A DNA stretch of 64,000 nucleotides, from NCBI GenBank assembly GCA_910587675.1, contig CAJUMU010000001.1:62001-126000 (forward strand). The letters are read 5' to 3'. Made by a program: the position numbers and the translations under genes. Shown in pieces: positions 43,401 to 51,968 of this stretch. Source of the stretch: an uncultured Alistipes sp. GTDB lineage: Bacteria; Bacteroidota; Bacteroidia; Bacteroidales; Rikenellaceae. Under the pieces are notes generated by a model. That model did no database searches and was not told the DNA's origin. It was given only the letters and a program-made list of their open reading frames with translations. The first letter of the stretch is position 1; each line of letters begins with the position of its first letter.

Positions 43401-44242
43401 CATATCAATCGGTCGTGCGCCTCGGCATTGGCCTCGTCGACGAAGTGCACATCGTTGGTACATACCAACTTTACGCCGCATTTTCTCGACAACTCCTTCA
43501 GGTGCTTGTTGACCTCCGTCTGCAACGGGTACACCTCGTGGTTCGCCCGTTCGACGGTGGCTTTGTGAAGCTGGAGCTCGAGATAGTAATCCTCTCCGAA
43601 TACGCGCTTGTGCCACTCTATCGCCTCCTCGGCCGCAGCCAAATCGCCCTCGGTGATTCGTTTCGGAATCTCGCCGCCCAAACATGCCGAGCAGCAGATT
43701 ATACCCTCGTGGTACTTTTCCAGCTCGAAGTGGTCGGTACGCGGACGCATATAGAATCCCTCGGTCCACGCCTTCGATACGATCTTTATGAGGTTATGAT
43801 ATCCCTTGGCATTCTTCGCCAGCAGAATCAGGTGGTAGCCGCTCTGGTCCTGCTTGCCCTCCTTCATCGCCAAACCGCGACGGGCCACATAGACCTCGCA
43901 ACCTATTATCGCCTTGAAATCCTCCTTGGGCAGAGCGTCGTACTCGGCTTTCAAAGCCGTCATCCCCGCCGTCTGCTCGTCGGTGGGCGTGCCAGCGGCA
44001 TCCATCGCGGCCTGCAAAGCGGCTATCTTGGCCTCGACGGCCTTCACCTTGTCGCGACGCGCGCCGTTTTTCTTCTTCACATAGTTCCAAAACTCCTTTA
44101 TACCGAACATGTTGCCGTGGTCGGTAACCGCAATGCCTTTCATTCCGTCGGCGATTGCCTTGTCGACGAGCCTCTGAATACTCGCCTGACCGTCCAGAAT
44201 GGAGTATTGCGAATGGACATGAAGATGAACGAAATCCTGCAT
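40424..44242 (-). CDS. dnaE: DNA polymerase III alpha subunit
   Basis: A 1272-residue replicative polymerase, longer than E. coli DnaE (1160). The N-terminal PHP domain begins FVHLHVHSQYSILDG. A charged insertion of ~45 residues (around 60-110, VKAVEAKIAALQAAMDAAG) accounts for part of the extra length. The palm has the catalytic Asp triad region LPDIDIDFDDDGRGRVLNWV and VGPGRGSAAGSAVAYCLGI. Helix-hairpin-helix and OB-fold regions follow (VAGVVTNVQEMTTKTGRHWGKFTMEDYNG). The ATG at 44242 is used since the reading before it starts at TTG. It synthesises both strands with the clamp encoded at 32.1 kb. Confidence 0.98.
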   Translation of the reverse strand: MQDFVHLHVHSQYSILDGQASIQRLVDKAIADGMKGIAVTDHGNMFGIKEFWNYVKKKNGARRDKVKAVEAKIAALQAAMDAAGTPTDEQTAGMTALKAEYDALPKEDFKAIIGCEVYVARRGLAMKEGKQDQSGYHLILLAKNAKGYHNLIKIVSKAWTEGFYMRPRTDHFELEKYHEGIICCSACLGGEIPKRITEGDLAAAEEAIEWHKRVFGEDYYLELQLHKATVERANHEVYPLQTEVNKHLKELSRKCGVKLVCTNDVHFVDEANAEAHDRLICLSTGKDLDDPKRMLYSKQEWMKTRAEMNAIFGDVPEALANTVEICDRVESYSIDHAPIMPTFAIPEDFGTEAEYRERYTERDLFDEFTRDENGNVMMSEDEAAKKIDKLGGYDKLYRIKLEADYLAKLTMDRAKVRYGDPLSPEVAERLKFELHIMKTMGFPGYFLIVQDFICAAREQLDVSVGPGRGSAAGSAVAYCLGITQIDPIKYDLLFERFLNPDRISLPDIDIDFDDDGRGRVLNWVTQKYGKEKVAHIITYGTMATKMALKDVARVQKLPLKESDRLCKLVPDRIPDKKINLANAIDYVPELKAAEDSEDPVLSDTIKYARMLEGNVRNTGVHACGTIICRDDITDWVPVSTADDKETGEKMLVTQYEGSVIEDTGLIKMDFLGLKTLSIIKDAVANVKHTKGETVDIDTIDIDDPATYKLYSEGRTIGTFQFESPGMQKYLRELKPTTFEDLIAMNALYRPGPMDYIPDFIDRKHGRKPIVYDIDLMEKYLKDTYGITVYQEQVMLLSRLLAGFTRGESDTLRKAMGKKLKDKLDHLKPKFIEGGRKNGHDPQVLEKIWADWEKFASYAFNKSHATCYSWVAYQTAYLKANYPSEYMAAVLSRNLTDIKNITAYMTECKHMDINVLGPDVNESEQNFSSNKAGDIRFGMAAIKGVGEAAVKSIIEEREANGPFRNIYDFVERINFNVVNRKCMENIAYSGGFDSIIDFHRSKFFAVDPRGSSPLTFIEQLMRYGQRVQAEKLNSQQSLFGGGSVVDIQPPTTPVAEDWNQLQVLNKEREMIGLYLSAHPLDDYSVIINHMCKAHMSDLSDLDQFNGQEIGVAGVVTNVQEMTTKTGRHWGKFTMEDYNGTHEFALFGKDYENFRPFMYPNYFLFVKGKVQPRPYGDNPELEFKVLSMMQLSEMRDTMIKEIHVNIPIEELTEAFITDFAENIRQNKGNTILRATVCDRNEGVNLNMYSKRYKVALTPQLVEYLDGNELKYTLS

Positions 44243-44260
44243 ATATCCCAATTTATATCG

Positions 44261-45562
44261 TTATCGATCCAGTGAGGCCGCCACAATGTTCGCTATAACG
44301 GCTCTCGTGCGCGCGACGCTCCCCTCGTCGACGGGATGCACGCGGTTAGTAAGCAAAATCACAGCCACGCCCTCGTCGAGATCCATCATCATCGACGTGC
44401 CCGTATATCCCGTATGGTCGACGGTGCGCCCCTCGGTAAAGAGGTCGCCCCCGACCGACGAGCCGCCGACCCATCCCAGCGTGCGGCCGAAACGCTCGTA
44501 TCCCGTCGGGATACGGAAAAAGGTCTCCACGGCCCGACGCGACAGCACGCTGACATGCCGTCCCTCCTCTGGGAAATCCACCGATCCGCCGTTCATGAGC
44601 ATCGACGCTATGACGGCCAGATCTTCGGCCGTCGAAAAGAGACCCGCATTGCCCGAAACGCCTCTGTTCACTATGCGGGCAGTGGGGTCGTGCACCTCGC
44701 CGCGCAACACCTTCCCGTCGACCAGCGACGTGGGCGCTATGGGCGCATCGGGCGCGTATGGCCGCTCGGCGTCGTCGACGGCGTTGTACCAAGTGTCGGC
44801 GAGCCCCAACGGGCGAAATATCTCGCGCTCGGCGAAACGATCCATGCGCTCGCCCGCAACCCGTTCGATTATGGCCTGCAACACTATGAAGTTCAGACAG
44901 CTGTAACGCAGCTCGTCGCTCGGGCGCGACAGACGCGCCGCATCGCGCGCAATATACGCCACGAGCGAGTCGCGCAAGTTCATCTCCGCAGGGTCGCCGT
45001 ATTTCTCGTATCGCGACACGAACGTCGGCACGTGCACTCCCGCAGGCAAACCCGAGGTATGTGTCAGAAGATGTTTTATCGTAATGTCCCTTTTCGCGCC
45101 GCTTTTGTCGCTCCACGGCTTGAAATCGGGTATGTAAAGCGCCACATCGTCGGTAAGACGCACCTTTCCGTCCTCCACCAGACGCATGAACGCAAGGGTA
45201 GTGCCCACGCACTTGCTCAACGACGCGAGATCGAACACGGCATCCTCCGTCATGGGTATGGTGTCGCCTATCGGCTCGCCGCTCACGGGATCCGCGCCCG
45301 AACACACCTGCCTGTTGCCGTAAGCCTTCAGGTAGAGCACGTCGCCCGCCGACTTGCCGTCTTCGGCCCGTCGCACCACGCACAGTACCGCCCCGGGAAA
45401 CTCCCCGTCGGCGATGGCATGCAATATAACGCTGTCGGCCAAAGCCATCCTCCCGAGATCGAAACCCGCACCCGCCGCGCCGCCCGAACGGAATGCGAGC
45501 ACACCGCCTGCCGCCGCTGCGACCACTATCAGTGAGACTATTGTTTTTACAAAACCTTTCAT
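44261..45562 (-). CDS. serine hydrolase (class C beta-lactamase family)
   Basis: A 433-residue exported protein: one N-terminal helix/signal (MKGFVKTIVSLIVVAAAAGGVLAF), then a penicillin-binding/beta-lactamase-fold domain. The SxxK motif is S114-LSK117 in FDLASLSKCVG; the YxN-like element is YSCLN, and the third motif lies in the VDHTGYTGTS segment (HTG). Such proteins include esterases, D-aminopeptidases and carboxypeptidases, and true beta-lactamase activity is not implied. Upstream starts at non-ATG codons are rejected. It lies 18 nt upstream of dnaE on the same strand. Confidence 0.87.
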   Translation of the reverse strand: MKGFVKTIVSLIVVAAAAGGVLAFRSGGAAGAGFDLGRMALADSVILHAIADGEFPGAVLCVVRRAEDGKSAGDVLYLKAYGNRQVCSGADPVSGEPIGDTIPMTEDAVFDLASLSKCVGTTLAFMRLVEDGKVRLTDDVALYIPDFKPWSDKSGAKRDITIKHLLTHTSGLPAGVHVPTFVSRYEKYGDPAEMNLRDSLVAYIARDAARLSRPSDELRYSCLNFIVLQAIIERVAGERMDRFAEREIFRPLGLADTWYNAVDDAERPYAPDAPIAPTSLVDGKVLRGEVHDPTARIVNRGVSGNAGLFSTAEDLAVIASMLMNGGSVDFPEEGRHVSVLSRRAVETFFRIPTGYERFGRTLGWVGGSSVGGDLFTEGRTVDHTGYTGTSMMMDLDEGVAVILLTNRVHPVDEGSVARTRAVIANIVAASLDR

Positions 45563-45613
45563 ATTGATCCTGCGCAAGTTACCTCACGAAACGACCATGC
45601 CGCTTCGTTTTTA

Positions 45614-45621
45614 CAAATATA
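45614..45621 (-). promoter_or_regulatory. promoter -7 box of the serine hydrolase gene
   Basis: TATATTTG on the minus strand, 51 bp upstream of the ATG at 45562. Confidence 0.5.
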
Positions 45622-45750
45622 TGGATAAAATATCTAATATTTTGGTTTGCTCATTGCAAGTTATCAACAAATAATGCTTAACGTCAACGAACGGCATCGC
45701 GCGCACGCTCCCCTCGGACGCCGCGGCGCGAAACCGACATATATGAAACT

Positions 45751-45969
45751 ATGGAAGAGGAAAATTTGATCGTCATCCGCGAATACGACTCGGTCAACGA
45801 GGCCGAATGGGACAAATCGCTGCTCGAAGGGGCGGGAATCTATGCCACGATACGCAACGAGATCATGGCCGCCGTCTACCCCATAGGGTTCGCGCCCGCC
45901 CAATTGGTCATCCGCAACGAGGATCGCGCCAAGGCCGAAGAGATTCTCGACGCTTACGCGAGCGAGTAG
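45751..45969 (+). CDS. DUF2007-type small protein (putative signal transducer)
   Basis: A 72-residue protein with the DUF2007 pattern: VIREYDSVNEAEWDKSLLEGAGI, a short beta hairpin, FAPAQLVIRNEDRAKAEEILDAY. These small ferredoxin-like-fold domains are annotated as putative signal-transducing or prokaryotic regulatory modules; no activity is proven. It is a lone + strand gene whose stop abuts (1 nt) the end of the convergent shikimate dehydrogenase gene. Confidence 0.8.
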   Translation: MEEENLIVIREYDSVNEAEWDKSLLEGAGIYATIRNEIMAAVYPIGFAPAQLVIRNEDRAKAEEILDAYASE

Positions 45970-45970
45970 G

Positions 45971-46711
45971 TCACCCGTTCCACACTCTCCACGCCGCCTC
46001 GGCCTGCGCGTACAGCATGTCCAAACCCGAAATGGTATGCGCTCCGCGCCGTGCGCCGCGTTCGAGAAAACGCGTTAGCGGCGGATTATATACCAAATCG
46101 AACATATAGTGTCGATCGGTAAGGCAGTCGTAAGGGATATCGGGCGCATCCTCGACGTGCGGATACATCCCCACGGGCGACGTGTTGACTATCAGATGAT
46201 GCTCCGCCATCACCTCGCGCGACAGATCGTCGTACGACAGATTGCCTTTGGCTCTGTCGCGCGACACGATGGTAAAGGGAATATCACGCTCGGCCAAAAC
46301 GTATTGCACAGCCTGAGCCGCGCCGCCCGTGCCGAGCACCAAAGCGGCGTCGACCGTCGCACCGCCCAATAATTTGTCGAGCGACAGACGTATCCCGTCC
46401 ACATCGGTGTTGTATCCCCTGCGTTCGCCGTCGGGCATTATCTTCACGCAATTCACCGCACCTATGTTGCGCGCCTCGTCGCTCAACGAATTCAAATAGG
46501 GGATTATCTGCTGTTTGTAAGGGATCGTCACGTTGAATCCCGCGAGATGCGGGGTCGAGGCCATGAAATCCTCGACGCAAGCTACGTCGGACAACTCGAA
46601 AAGCCCGTACGAGCACTCGCCGTCCAACCCCTCGCGCTCGAATTTCTCGGCGAAATACTTAGCCGAAAACGAATGGCCCAACACGCGGCCTATCAACCCG
46701 TACCGCCTCAT
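45971..46711 (-). CDS. aroE: shikimate dehydrogenase
   Basis: A 246-residue NADPH-dependent enzyme of the aromatic amino acid pathway, reducing 3-dehydroshikimate. The substrate-site blocks are GHSFSAKYFAEKF, GFNVTIPYK66QQI (catalytic Lys) and NTDVDGI (Asp partner). A cofactor motif LVLGTGGAAQAVQYVL follows, and the C-terminal DLVYNPPLTRFL and GLDMLYAQA are conserved. It is slightly shorter than E. coli AroE (272). It starts 2 nt after the YqaA-like gene stop. A longer frame to 46837 overlaps that gene and is not used. Confidence 0.94.
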   Translation of the reverse strand: MRRYGLIGRVLGHSFSAKYFAEKFEREGLDGECSYGLFELSDVACVEDFMASTPHLAGFNVTIPYKQQIIPYLNSLSDEARNIGAVNCVKIMPDGERRGYNTDVDGIRLSLDKLLGGATVDAALVLGTGGAAQAVQYVLAERDIPFTIVSRDRAKGNLSYDDLSREVMAEHHLIVNTSPVGMYPHVEDAPDIPYDCLTDRHYMFDLVYNPPLTRFLERGARRGAHTISGLDMLYAQAEAAWRVWNG

Positions 46712-46713
46712 CG

Positions 46714-47322
46714 CTACAACAATTTGGCGACCAACACGAACGACCCGATCAAAAGCACGGTGAACGCTATGGCCAGCAGGTTGAAATACTTGTCTATGAA
46801 CCTCTTGATCGGAGCACCGAAACGCCATATCAGCCACGCGATGACGAAGAACCGCAATCCGCGCGACACCACCGACGCCAGCAGGAACATGACGAAATTT
46901 ATATGGAACAATCCGCCCGTTATGGTGAAGAGTTTATAGGGCAGGGGAGTGAACCCAGCGGTGAATACTATCCAGAAGTTGTATCGGTCGTACAACGCGC
47001 CCACCTTCAGGAAACTCTCCATCGAGAATACGTGATTAAAGAAGAACTGCGCGAGCGCGGTATATTCGCCGGCGGTGTTCTGCCACAGAAAAAAGCCGAG
47101 AGCGTAACCCGCCATCGCACCCGTGATGGATCCCGCGAGACATATCGCGGCATAACGGAACGAACGCGTCGTGACCCCGAGACACAACGCTATGAGCAGA
47201 ACATCGGGCGGTATCGGAAAAAAACTCGACTCCGCGAATGCGAAACAAAACAAAGCCAATGCTCCCCAGCGCGAATTCCCCCACGAGAGCATCCAATCGT
47301 ACAGACGTTTTACCCAATTCAT
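46714..47322 (-). CDS. YqaA/DedA-like (SNARE-associated Golgi family) membrane protein
   Basis: A 202-residue membrane protein with about five helices. Typical features are FAFAESSFFPIPPDVLLIALCLG (the E-FxPxPxE/D motif of this family) and AGFTPLPYKLFTITGGLFHINF. DedA-family proteins have been linked to lipid flipping and membrane potential. The ATG at 47322 is chosen because the promoter -7 box at 47350 would leave almost no leader for the ATG at 47337. It is transcribed with the shikimate dehydrogenase gene. Confidence 0.86.
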   Translation of the reverse strand: MNWVKRLYDWMLSWGNSRWGALALFCFAFAESSFFPIPPDVLLIALCLGVTTRSFRYAAICLAGSITGAMAGYALGFFLWQNTAGEYTALAQFFFNHVFSMESFLKVGALYDRYNFWIVFTAGFTPLPYKLFTITGGLFHINFVMFLLASVVSRGLRFFVIAWLIWRFGAPIKRFIDKYFNLLAIAFTVLLIGSFVLVAKLL

Positions 47323-47349
47323 CTTGATTCCGTTCATTATAAATGTCTG

Positions 47350-47357
47350 CAAATATA
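47350..47357 (-). promoter_or_regulatory. promoter -7 box of the yqaA-aroE unit
   Basis: TATATTTG on the minus strand, 28 bp upstream of the ATG at 47322. Confidence 0.65.
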
Positions 47358-47467
47358 CATAAAAGATATGCACCCTCATGCAAAAGCCTTCGAAAATTCA
47401 TGCGACTCGCAACAGGCGCGCAGTTCGCGGCCTAATGATACCGCTCAAGTTCAGCTATGCGCTCGGC

Positions 47468-48481
47468 TTATCGAAAACGTGTCGTAATCCCGCCGCCGAT
47501 CACTCGGTCGCCGCGATAAAACACGACGGGCTGTCCCGCCGCGGGCGCCCATGCCGCGCCGCCGAGCAGTATGCGGTAACCGCCCGCGATCCTCTCCGCC
47601 CGACGCATGCGCCCTTCGGGATTGCGTCCCACGCCGCGAATCACGACCTCGATGTCGTCCGCCGTGAGAAACTCCTCCTCGTCGACGATATTGCATTCGC
47701 CGATCTCCAACGTCTCGTAATACAAATCCGCATCGTCGCCGACCACCAATCTGTTACGCTCGGCATCTATCGCCACCACGGGCCGCCCGACCACGCCGTC
47801 CAGCCCCCGTTTCTGTCCGATCGTGTAGAACGCTATGCCGTCGTGCCGCCCGACCGCGCGCCCTTGCTTGTCGACGATCTCGCCGCCGCGCGAAGCGGCA
47901 GGGTAGCGTCGCTCCATGAACTCGCGGCAGCTGCGCCCTTGCAGGAAACAGAGGCCCATGCTCTCGCGTTTGTCCTCGAACCGCGCCTTTATCTCGCTCT
48001 TCACCGCATGCCCCATAGGCGTCAGAGCGCGCGAAAGCACGCTTTGCGACAATCCCCACAAATAATACGACTGATCCTTGGTCCTATCGTCGGCGCGCGA
48101 CACGTAAAAACGGCCGTTGCGCTCCGCGATGTTGAAATAATGCCCCGTCGCCACGAACCGCGCGCCTCGGCGATCGGCCTCCTCGATAAGATACCGCCAC
48201 TTTATCAAAGGGTTGCATCGCACGCATGGCGACGGCGTACGCCCCGCGACATAACTGAGGACGAAATAATCGACGATCTGCGTCGAAAACACGTCCCGCA
48301 CATCCCTCACGACATGTTCCGCTCCGACCTCGGCCGCCGCGGCGCGGGCGCGCCCGACGAGTTCGACGTCGCCCGTCGTGTCGAGCGTCAGGGCCGTGAC
48401 GCCCAAACCCCGCTCCGACAAAAAACGAGCGGCAGTAACGCTGTCGATACCGCCGCTGAAACCCAATATGACTCTCTCCAT
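47468..48481 (-). CDS. mnmA: tRNA-specific 2-thiouridylase
   Basis: A 337-residue enzyme that thiolates U34 of Lys, Glu and Gln tRNAs. It has the ATP-pyrophosphatase loop GFSGGIDSVTA, the first catalytic Cys in TPSPCVRCNPLIKW, KDQSYYLWGLSQ, and the second Cys in SMGLCFLQGR. A C-terminal beta-barrel (IGQKRGLDGVVGRPVVAID) follows. It is slightly short compared with E. coli MnmA (368). The ATG at 48481 is used in place of a GTG four codons upstream. It follows the PUR-domain gene by 28 nt on the same strand. Confidence 0.95.
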   Translation of the reverse strand: MERVILGFSGGIDSVTAARFLSERGLGVTALTLDTTGDVELVGRARAAAAEVGAEHVVRDVRDVFSTQIVDYFVLSYVAGRTPSPCVRCNPLIKWRYLIEEADRRGARFVATGHYFNIAERNGRFYVSRADDRTKDQSYYLWGLSQSVLSRALTPMGHAVKSEIKARFEDKRESMGLCFLQGRSCREFMERRYPAASRGGEIVDKQGRAVGRHDGIAFYTIGQKRGLDGVVGRPVVAIDAERNRLVVGDDADLYYETLEIGECNIVDEEEFLTADDIEVVIRGVGRNPEGRMRRAERIAGGYRILLGGAAWAPAAGQPVVFYRGDRVIGGGITTRFR

Positions 48482-48509
48482 TCCTCTCTCCACCGATTAT
48501 GAGTTTTCG

Positions 48510-48815
48510 CTACTCTTTCGATTCGCAACCCTCGGCCTCACACCTCGCGCGCACGAACTCCAGCGTCTCGGCGAAGCAGGCGGCGAACTTCTCGAAGTCC
48601 TCTTTGTACAAAAAAACCTTGTTGCGTTCGTTCTCGACCCCGCGGGAGGTTATTTTCTTTCGCAATTCGGTTATAGTCAGAAAATAATCGTTTGCGCGCG
48701 TGGTCTTCACATCCAGAAAGTAGGTGCGGTGGCCCGCCTTTATCATCTTGGAGAAGACCGAATCGCCGAAACCTTCGTTTATTTCGCGTCGTTCGAATTC
48801 AGATCCTGAGGCCAT
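48510..48815 (-). CDS. PUR-alpha-like DUF3276 nucleic-acid-binding protein
   Basis: A 101-residue protein of the DUF3276/PUR family found across Bacteroidetes. The core FSKMIKAGHRTYFLDVKTTRANDYFLTITELRKK is the PUR beta-beta-beta-alpha repeat, as in the Borrelia ssDNA/RNA-binding protein BpuR, followed by KVFLYKEDFEKFAACFAETLEFV. It probably binds single-stranded RNA or DNA. The ATG at 48815 is chosen because the promoter box at 48842 lies inside the longer frame. Confidence 0.85.
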   Translation of the reverse strand: MASGSEFERREINEGFGDSVFSKMIKAGHRTYFLDVKTTRANDYFLTITELRKKITSRGVENERNKVFLYKEDFEKFAACFAETLEFVRARCEAEGCESKE

Positions 48816-48841
48816 AGAAAAATCGGTTGTTAAATTATTTC

Positions 48842-48849
48842 CAAAAATA
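48842..48849 (-). promoter_or_regulatory. promoter -7 box of the PUR-domain gene
   Basis: TATTTTTG on the minus strand, 27 bp upstream of the ATG at 48815. Confidence 0.6.
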
Positions 48850-48883
48850 TGTAAAAATTTTCCGATTTTCAAATGTTTCGAAA

Positions 48884-50476
48884 TTATTCTAACTTCAGAA
48901 TCGATTCGTAAGCTCCGCCGTCGTCGCCGACGACCTCCAACGCCTTTATAAAGTACTCGTTTTCACGAGGGTTGATGTATCTGTAAAATTCCGACGATGT
49001 GAAGAGTCTTTGGGCGACCAAAGCCGCCAGTTGATTCTCCATCAACGGCCGCGACCGCGCGAACTGCTCCTCGTCGAACTCGACACCTTTCGCGTCGGCC
49101 ATATCGGTCAAACGCTTCATATCCTCGTCGCCGAACGCGAACCCCGCCTCGAACTTCCCGAAATCGGGATACTCGGCGGCCAGTCGCTCGCGGTTACGAT
49201 CCATGTAAGTCATTATGAAATCGCCGTAAACGCCCTGCGCAACCACCTTCATCATGTAGTCCGATATGTCGGTGGTATCGACCTCGATCTTAATGTCGGG
49301 TTCTATGCCTCCGCCGCCGTAAACCTTGCGATGCGAACGCACGGTCTCGTATACGGGGCGTTCCACCGCGGTTTCGACGGAATCCGCCTTCTCGTCGCCG
49401 CGCAGACGATTCACGAACGACTCGTAATACTCATCCTTGCGCCCCTTCTCGTACGGACGCTGTATGACGCGCCCCGTCGGAGTGTGATAGCGCGCCACGG
49501 TTATCCTTACGGCCGACCCGTCGCCCAAAGGCACCTGACGCTGCACCAACCCCTTGCCGAAGCTGTCGCGACCGATTACCACGGCGCGGTCCCAGTCCTG
49601 CAAAGCGCCCGCCACGATCTCGCTCGCCGAAGCGGAATTCTCGTTGATGAGCACCGCGACGCGCCCGTCGAACCCGCCGCCCTCCGACGCCGCGTAACGC
49701 TCGGGAGAGACGGCGCGCCCCTCGGTCGACACCACCAAAGCCCCCTCGGGCAGGAAATATCCCGCCATCTCCACGGCCTGATCAAGCAATCCGCCGCTGT
49801 TGCCGCTCAAATCCAGAATGAGCGACTCAATAGCGCCCATCTTCGCCATCGCCTCTCGGAACTCGCGCATGGTGGTGCGACCGAAGCGGTTCACCTTTAT
49901 ATAACCCGTACGGTCGTCGACCTTGAACGCCGCATCCACCGTATTGAGCGGAATATTGTCGCGCGTGATGTCGAAATTCAATATCTCGGGGACGCCCCGA
50001 CGCGCCACGCCGATCTTCACCTTCGATCCGCGCGGTCCGCGCAGCCGCGGGGGCACGTCGCTGCGTTTCAGCCCCACGGCACTCTCGCCGTCGATCTCCA
50101 CAATGCGGTCGTTGGGACGCAATCCGACAGTCTCGGCAGGTCCCTTGACCACCGTGTTGACGACCAGTATCGAATCGTTGAGGATATTGTATTCGATGCC
50201 TATGCCGCTGAACTCGCCCTCGAAAGCCTCGGTCTGCGCGCGCATCTCCTCGGCGTCGAGATAGACCGAATGAGGGTCCAGCTCCGACAACATGCTGCGA
50301 ATGGCGTTCTCCACCAAAGGTTTCATCTCCACGTCGTCGACATATATGCCGTTCAGATAGCGGTAGAAACGGTTCAGCTTCTGAAGCTGCTCCGCAGCGT
50401 CATCCGTCTGCGCCGAAGCGCAAAGGCCTATGGCGACGAAGACCGCCGCGAGCGTCGAACGCAATATCCTTTTCAT
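48884..50476 (-). CDS. S41 family C-terminal processing protease
   Basis: A 530-residue periplasmic protease with a signal peptide (ending near LCASAQ). A PDZ domain (about 85-165, FSGIGIEYNILNDSILVV...GLRPNDRIVEIDG) precedes the S41 core. The catalytic Ser/Lys pair is S283 in NENSASASEIVAG and K308 in SFGKGLVQ, with Q312; the 25 and 4 residue spacings equal those of B. subtilis CtpB. A ~150-residue C-terminal tail follows, common in Bacteroidetes members. It trims or degrades envelope proteins. It lies 52 nt downstream of hisS. Confidence 0.93.
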   Translation of the reverse strand: MKRILRSTLAAVFVAIGLCASAQTDDAAEQLQKLNRFYRYLNGIYVDDVEMKPLVENAIRSMLSELDPHSVYLDAEEMRAQTEAFEGEFSGIGIEYNILNDSILVVNTVVKGPAETVGLRPNDRIVEIDGESAVGLKRSDVPPRLRGPRGSKVKIGVARRGVPEILNFDITRDNIPLNTVDAAFKVDDRTGYIKVNRFGRTTMREFREAMAKMGAIESLILDLSGNSGGLLDQAVEMAGYFLPEGALVVSTEGRAVSPERYAASEGGGFDGRVAVLINENSASASEIVAGALQDWDRAVVIGRDSFGKGLVQRQVPLGDGSAVRITVARYHTPTGRVIQRPYEKGRKDEYYESFVNRLRGDEKADSVETAVERPVYETVRSHRKVYGGGGIEPDIKIEVDTTDISDYMMKVVAQGVYGDFIMTYMDRNRERLAAEYPDFGKFEAGFAFGDEDMKRLTDMADAKGVEFDEEQFARSRPLMENQLAALVAQRLFTSSEFYRYINPRENEYFIKALEVVGDDGGAYESILKLE

Positions 50477-50528
50477 AATACGATTCTGTTTTATGTTTTC
50501 GGGCCGTGCCCACTGCGGGCCGCGGGGA

Positions 50529-51872
50529 TTACGCCAGTTCGTCGCAGAGGGCGTCGAACGACACGGTGCGCTGTTCGCCCGTGCGCATGTTCTTTACCGT
50601 CGCGGAGCGCGTCTCCAGCTCGTTGCTGCCCACGATGACCACATACGGGATCATGCGGCGATTGGCATACTCCATCTGCTTCTTCATCTTGGCGGCCTCG
50701 GGATAGATCTCCGTCGCCACGCCTCGGTCGCGCAAGGCGCGCATCATGCCGAGCGAAGCCATGCATTCCTCGGCTCCGAGATTTACGAACAACACCTTGG
50801 TCGAGAAATTAACCTCCTCGGGGAAGAGGTCGAGGCCCACCATAACGTCATAGATGCGGTCGGCGCCGAACGATATGCCCACGCCCGAGGTGTCGGGCAT
50901 GCCGAATATTCCCGTCAGATCGTCGTAACGACCTCCGCCGCAGATCGATCCGATGGCGAAATCGTTAGCCTTGACCTCGAAGATGGCGCCCGTATAATAG
51001 TTCAAACCGCGTGCCAGCGAAAGGTCGAGTTCGACGGGCAGCGATATGCCCGAAGACTTCGCGTAACCGAATATCTCGGCCATCTCCTCCACGCCGCGCA
51101 GCCCCGTCGCCGAGCCTCCGATAACCTCGCGCAACTTCGCCAGCTTCTCATCGTTGGAGCCGCTCAATTCGAGTATAGGTTGCAGCTTGGCGATCGCCTC
51201 GTCGTCCAATCCGCGCCCGGCGAGTTCGGCCTTCACGTTATCGATGCCGATCTTCTCCAGCTTGTCGATGGCCACCGTGATATCCATCATCTTGTCGGCG
51301 TGGCCGATGGTCTCCGCGATGCCGTACAGTATCTTGCGGTTGTTCATCTTAAGCGTCACTCCGATTCCCAGCTTGCCGAAAATGCGCTCCACGATCTCTA
51401 TGAGCTCCACTTCGTTGAGCAGCGACCGCGACCCAATGACATCCACGTCGCACTGGTAGAACTCGCGATAGCGGCCCTTCTGCGGACGGTCGGCGCGCCA
51501 TACGGGCTGAATCTGGTAACGCTTGAACGGGAACGTTATTTCACCTTGATGCTGAACCACATAACGGGCAAAAGGAACGGTCAGGTCGTAACGCAGGCCC
51601 TTCTCGCATATCCGCGACGCCGAACGCACCTCCGCGTCGGCGAGTCCCGCCGCGTAGTCGCCCGAATTGAGGATCTTGAAGAGCAGTTTGTCGCCCTCGT
51701 CGCCATATTTGCCCAGCAGGGTGGAGAGGTTCTCCATCGCGGGGGTCTCTAAAGGCGCGAATCCGTATGTGCGGAACACGCTCTTCACCGTTTCGAAAAT
51801 ATAGGTGCGGCGCATCATCTCGGCAGGCGAGAAGTCGCGGGTACCTTTGGGTATTGAAGGTTTCTGTGCCAT
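50529..51872 (-). CDS. hisS: histidyl-tRNA synthetase
   Basis: A 447-residue class II tRNA synthetase. Motif 1 lies in the first 90 residues (PKGTRDFSPAEM, FAPLETPAMENL). Motif 2 is FRYxxxxR-like (IQPVWRADRPQKGRYREFYQCDVDVIG). The His-specific loops are LARGLNYYTGAIFEV and CGGGRYDDLTG, followed by motif 3 (GVGISFGADRI). The C-terminal ~90 residues form the anticodon-binding domain. The 96-bp gap to ettA consists almost wholly of a 21-bp tandem repeat. Confidence 0.98.
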   Translation of the reverse strand: MAQKPSIPKGTRDFSPAEMMRRTYIFETVKSVFRTYGFAPLETPAMENLSTLLGKYGDEGDKLLFKILNSGDYAAGLADAEVRSASRICEKGLRYDLTVPFARYVVQHQGEITFPFKRYQIQPVWRADRPQKGRYREFYQCDVDVIGSRSLLNEVELIEIVERIFGKLGIGVTLKMNNRKILYGIAETIGHADKMMDITVAIDKLEKIGIDNVKAELAGRGLDDEAIAKLQPILELSGSNDEKLAKLREVIGGSATGLRGVEEMAEIFGYAKSSGISLPVELDLSLARGLNYYTGAIFEVKANDFAIGSICGGGRYDDLTGIFGMPDTSGVGISFGADRIYDVMVGLDLFPEEVNFSTKVLFVNLGAEECMASLGMMRALRDRGVATEIYPEAAKMKKQMEYANRRMIPYVVIVGSNELETRSATVKNMRTGEQRTVSFDALCDELA

Positions 51873-51955
51873 TATATTTTTACTTTATTAAATCCGACTT
51901 CAATAATATTAAACCTCGTTTTAACATTATTAAACGACGATTCAATTTTATTGAA
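51872..51955 (-). repeat. four tandem 21-bp repeats in the ettA-hisS gap
   Basis: Four units of exactly 21 bp (51935-51955, 51914-51934, 51893-51913, 51872-51892). On the minus strand each begins TTYAATA, and all but the last have TT followed by RAA, as in TTTAATAATGTTAAAACGAGG without its last base. The unit nearest hisS is the most diverged and runs into the start codon. Confidence 0.7.
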
Positions 51956-51968
51956 AATCGGTTGCGAA

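Noticed and set aside
46712..46837. N-terminal extension of shikimate dehydrogenase
   Set aside because: It overlaps the YqaA-like gene; the conserved enzyme starts at the ATG at 46711.
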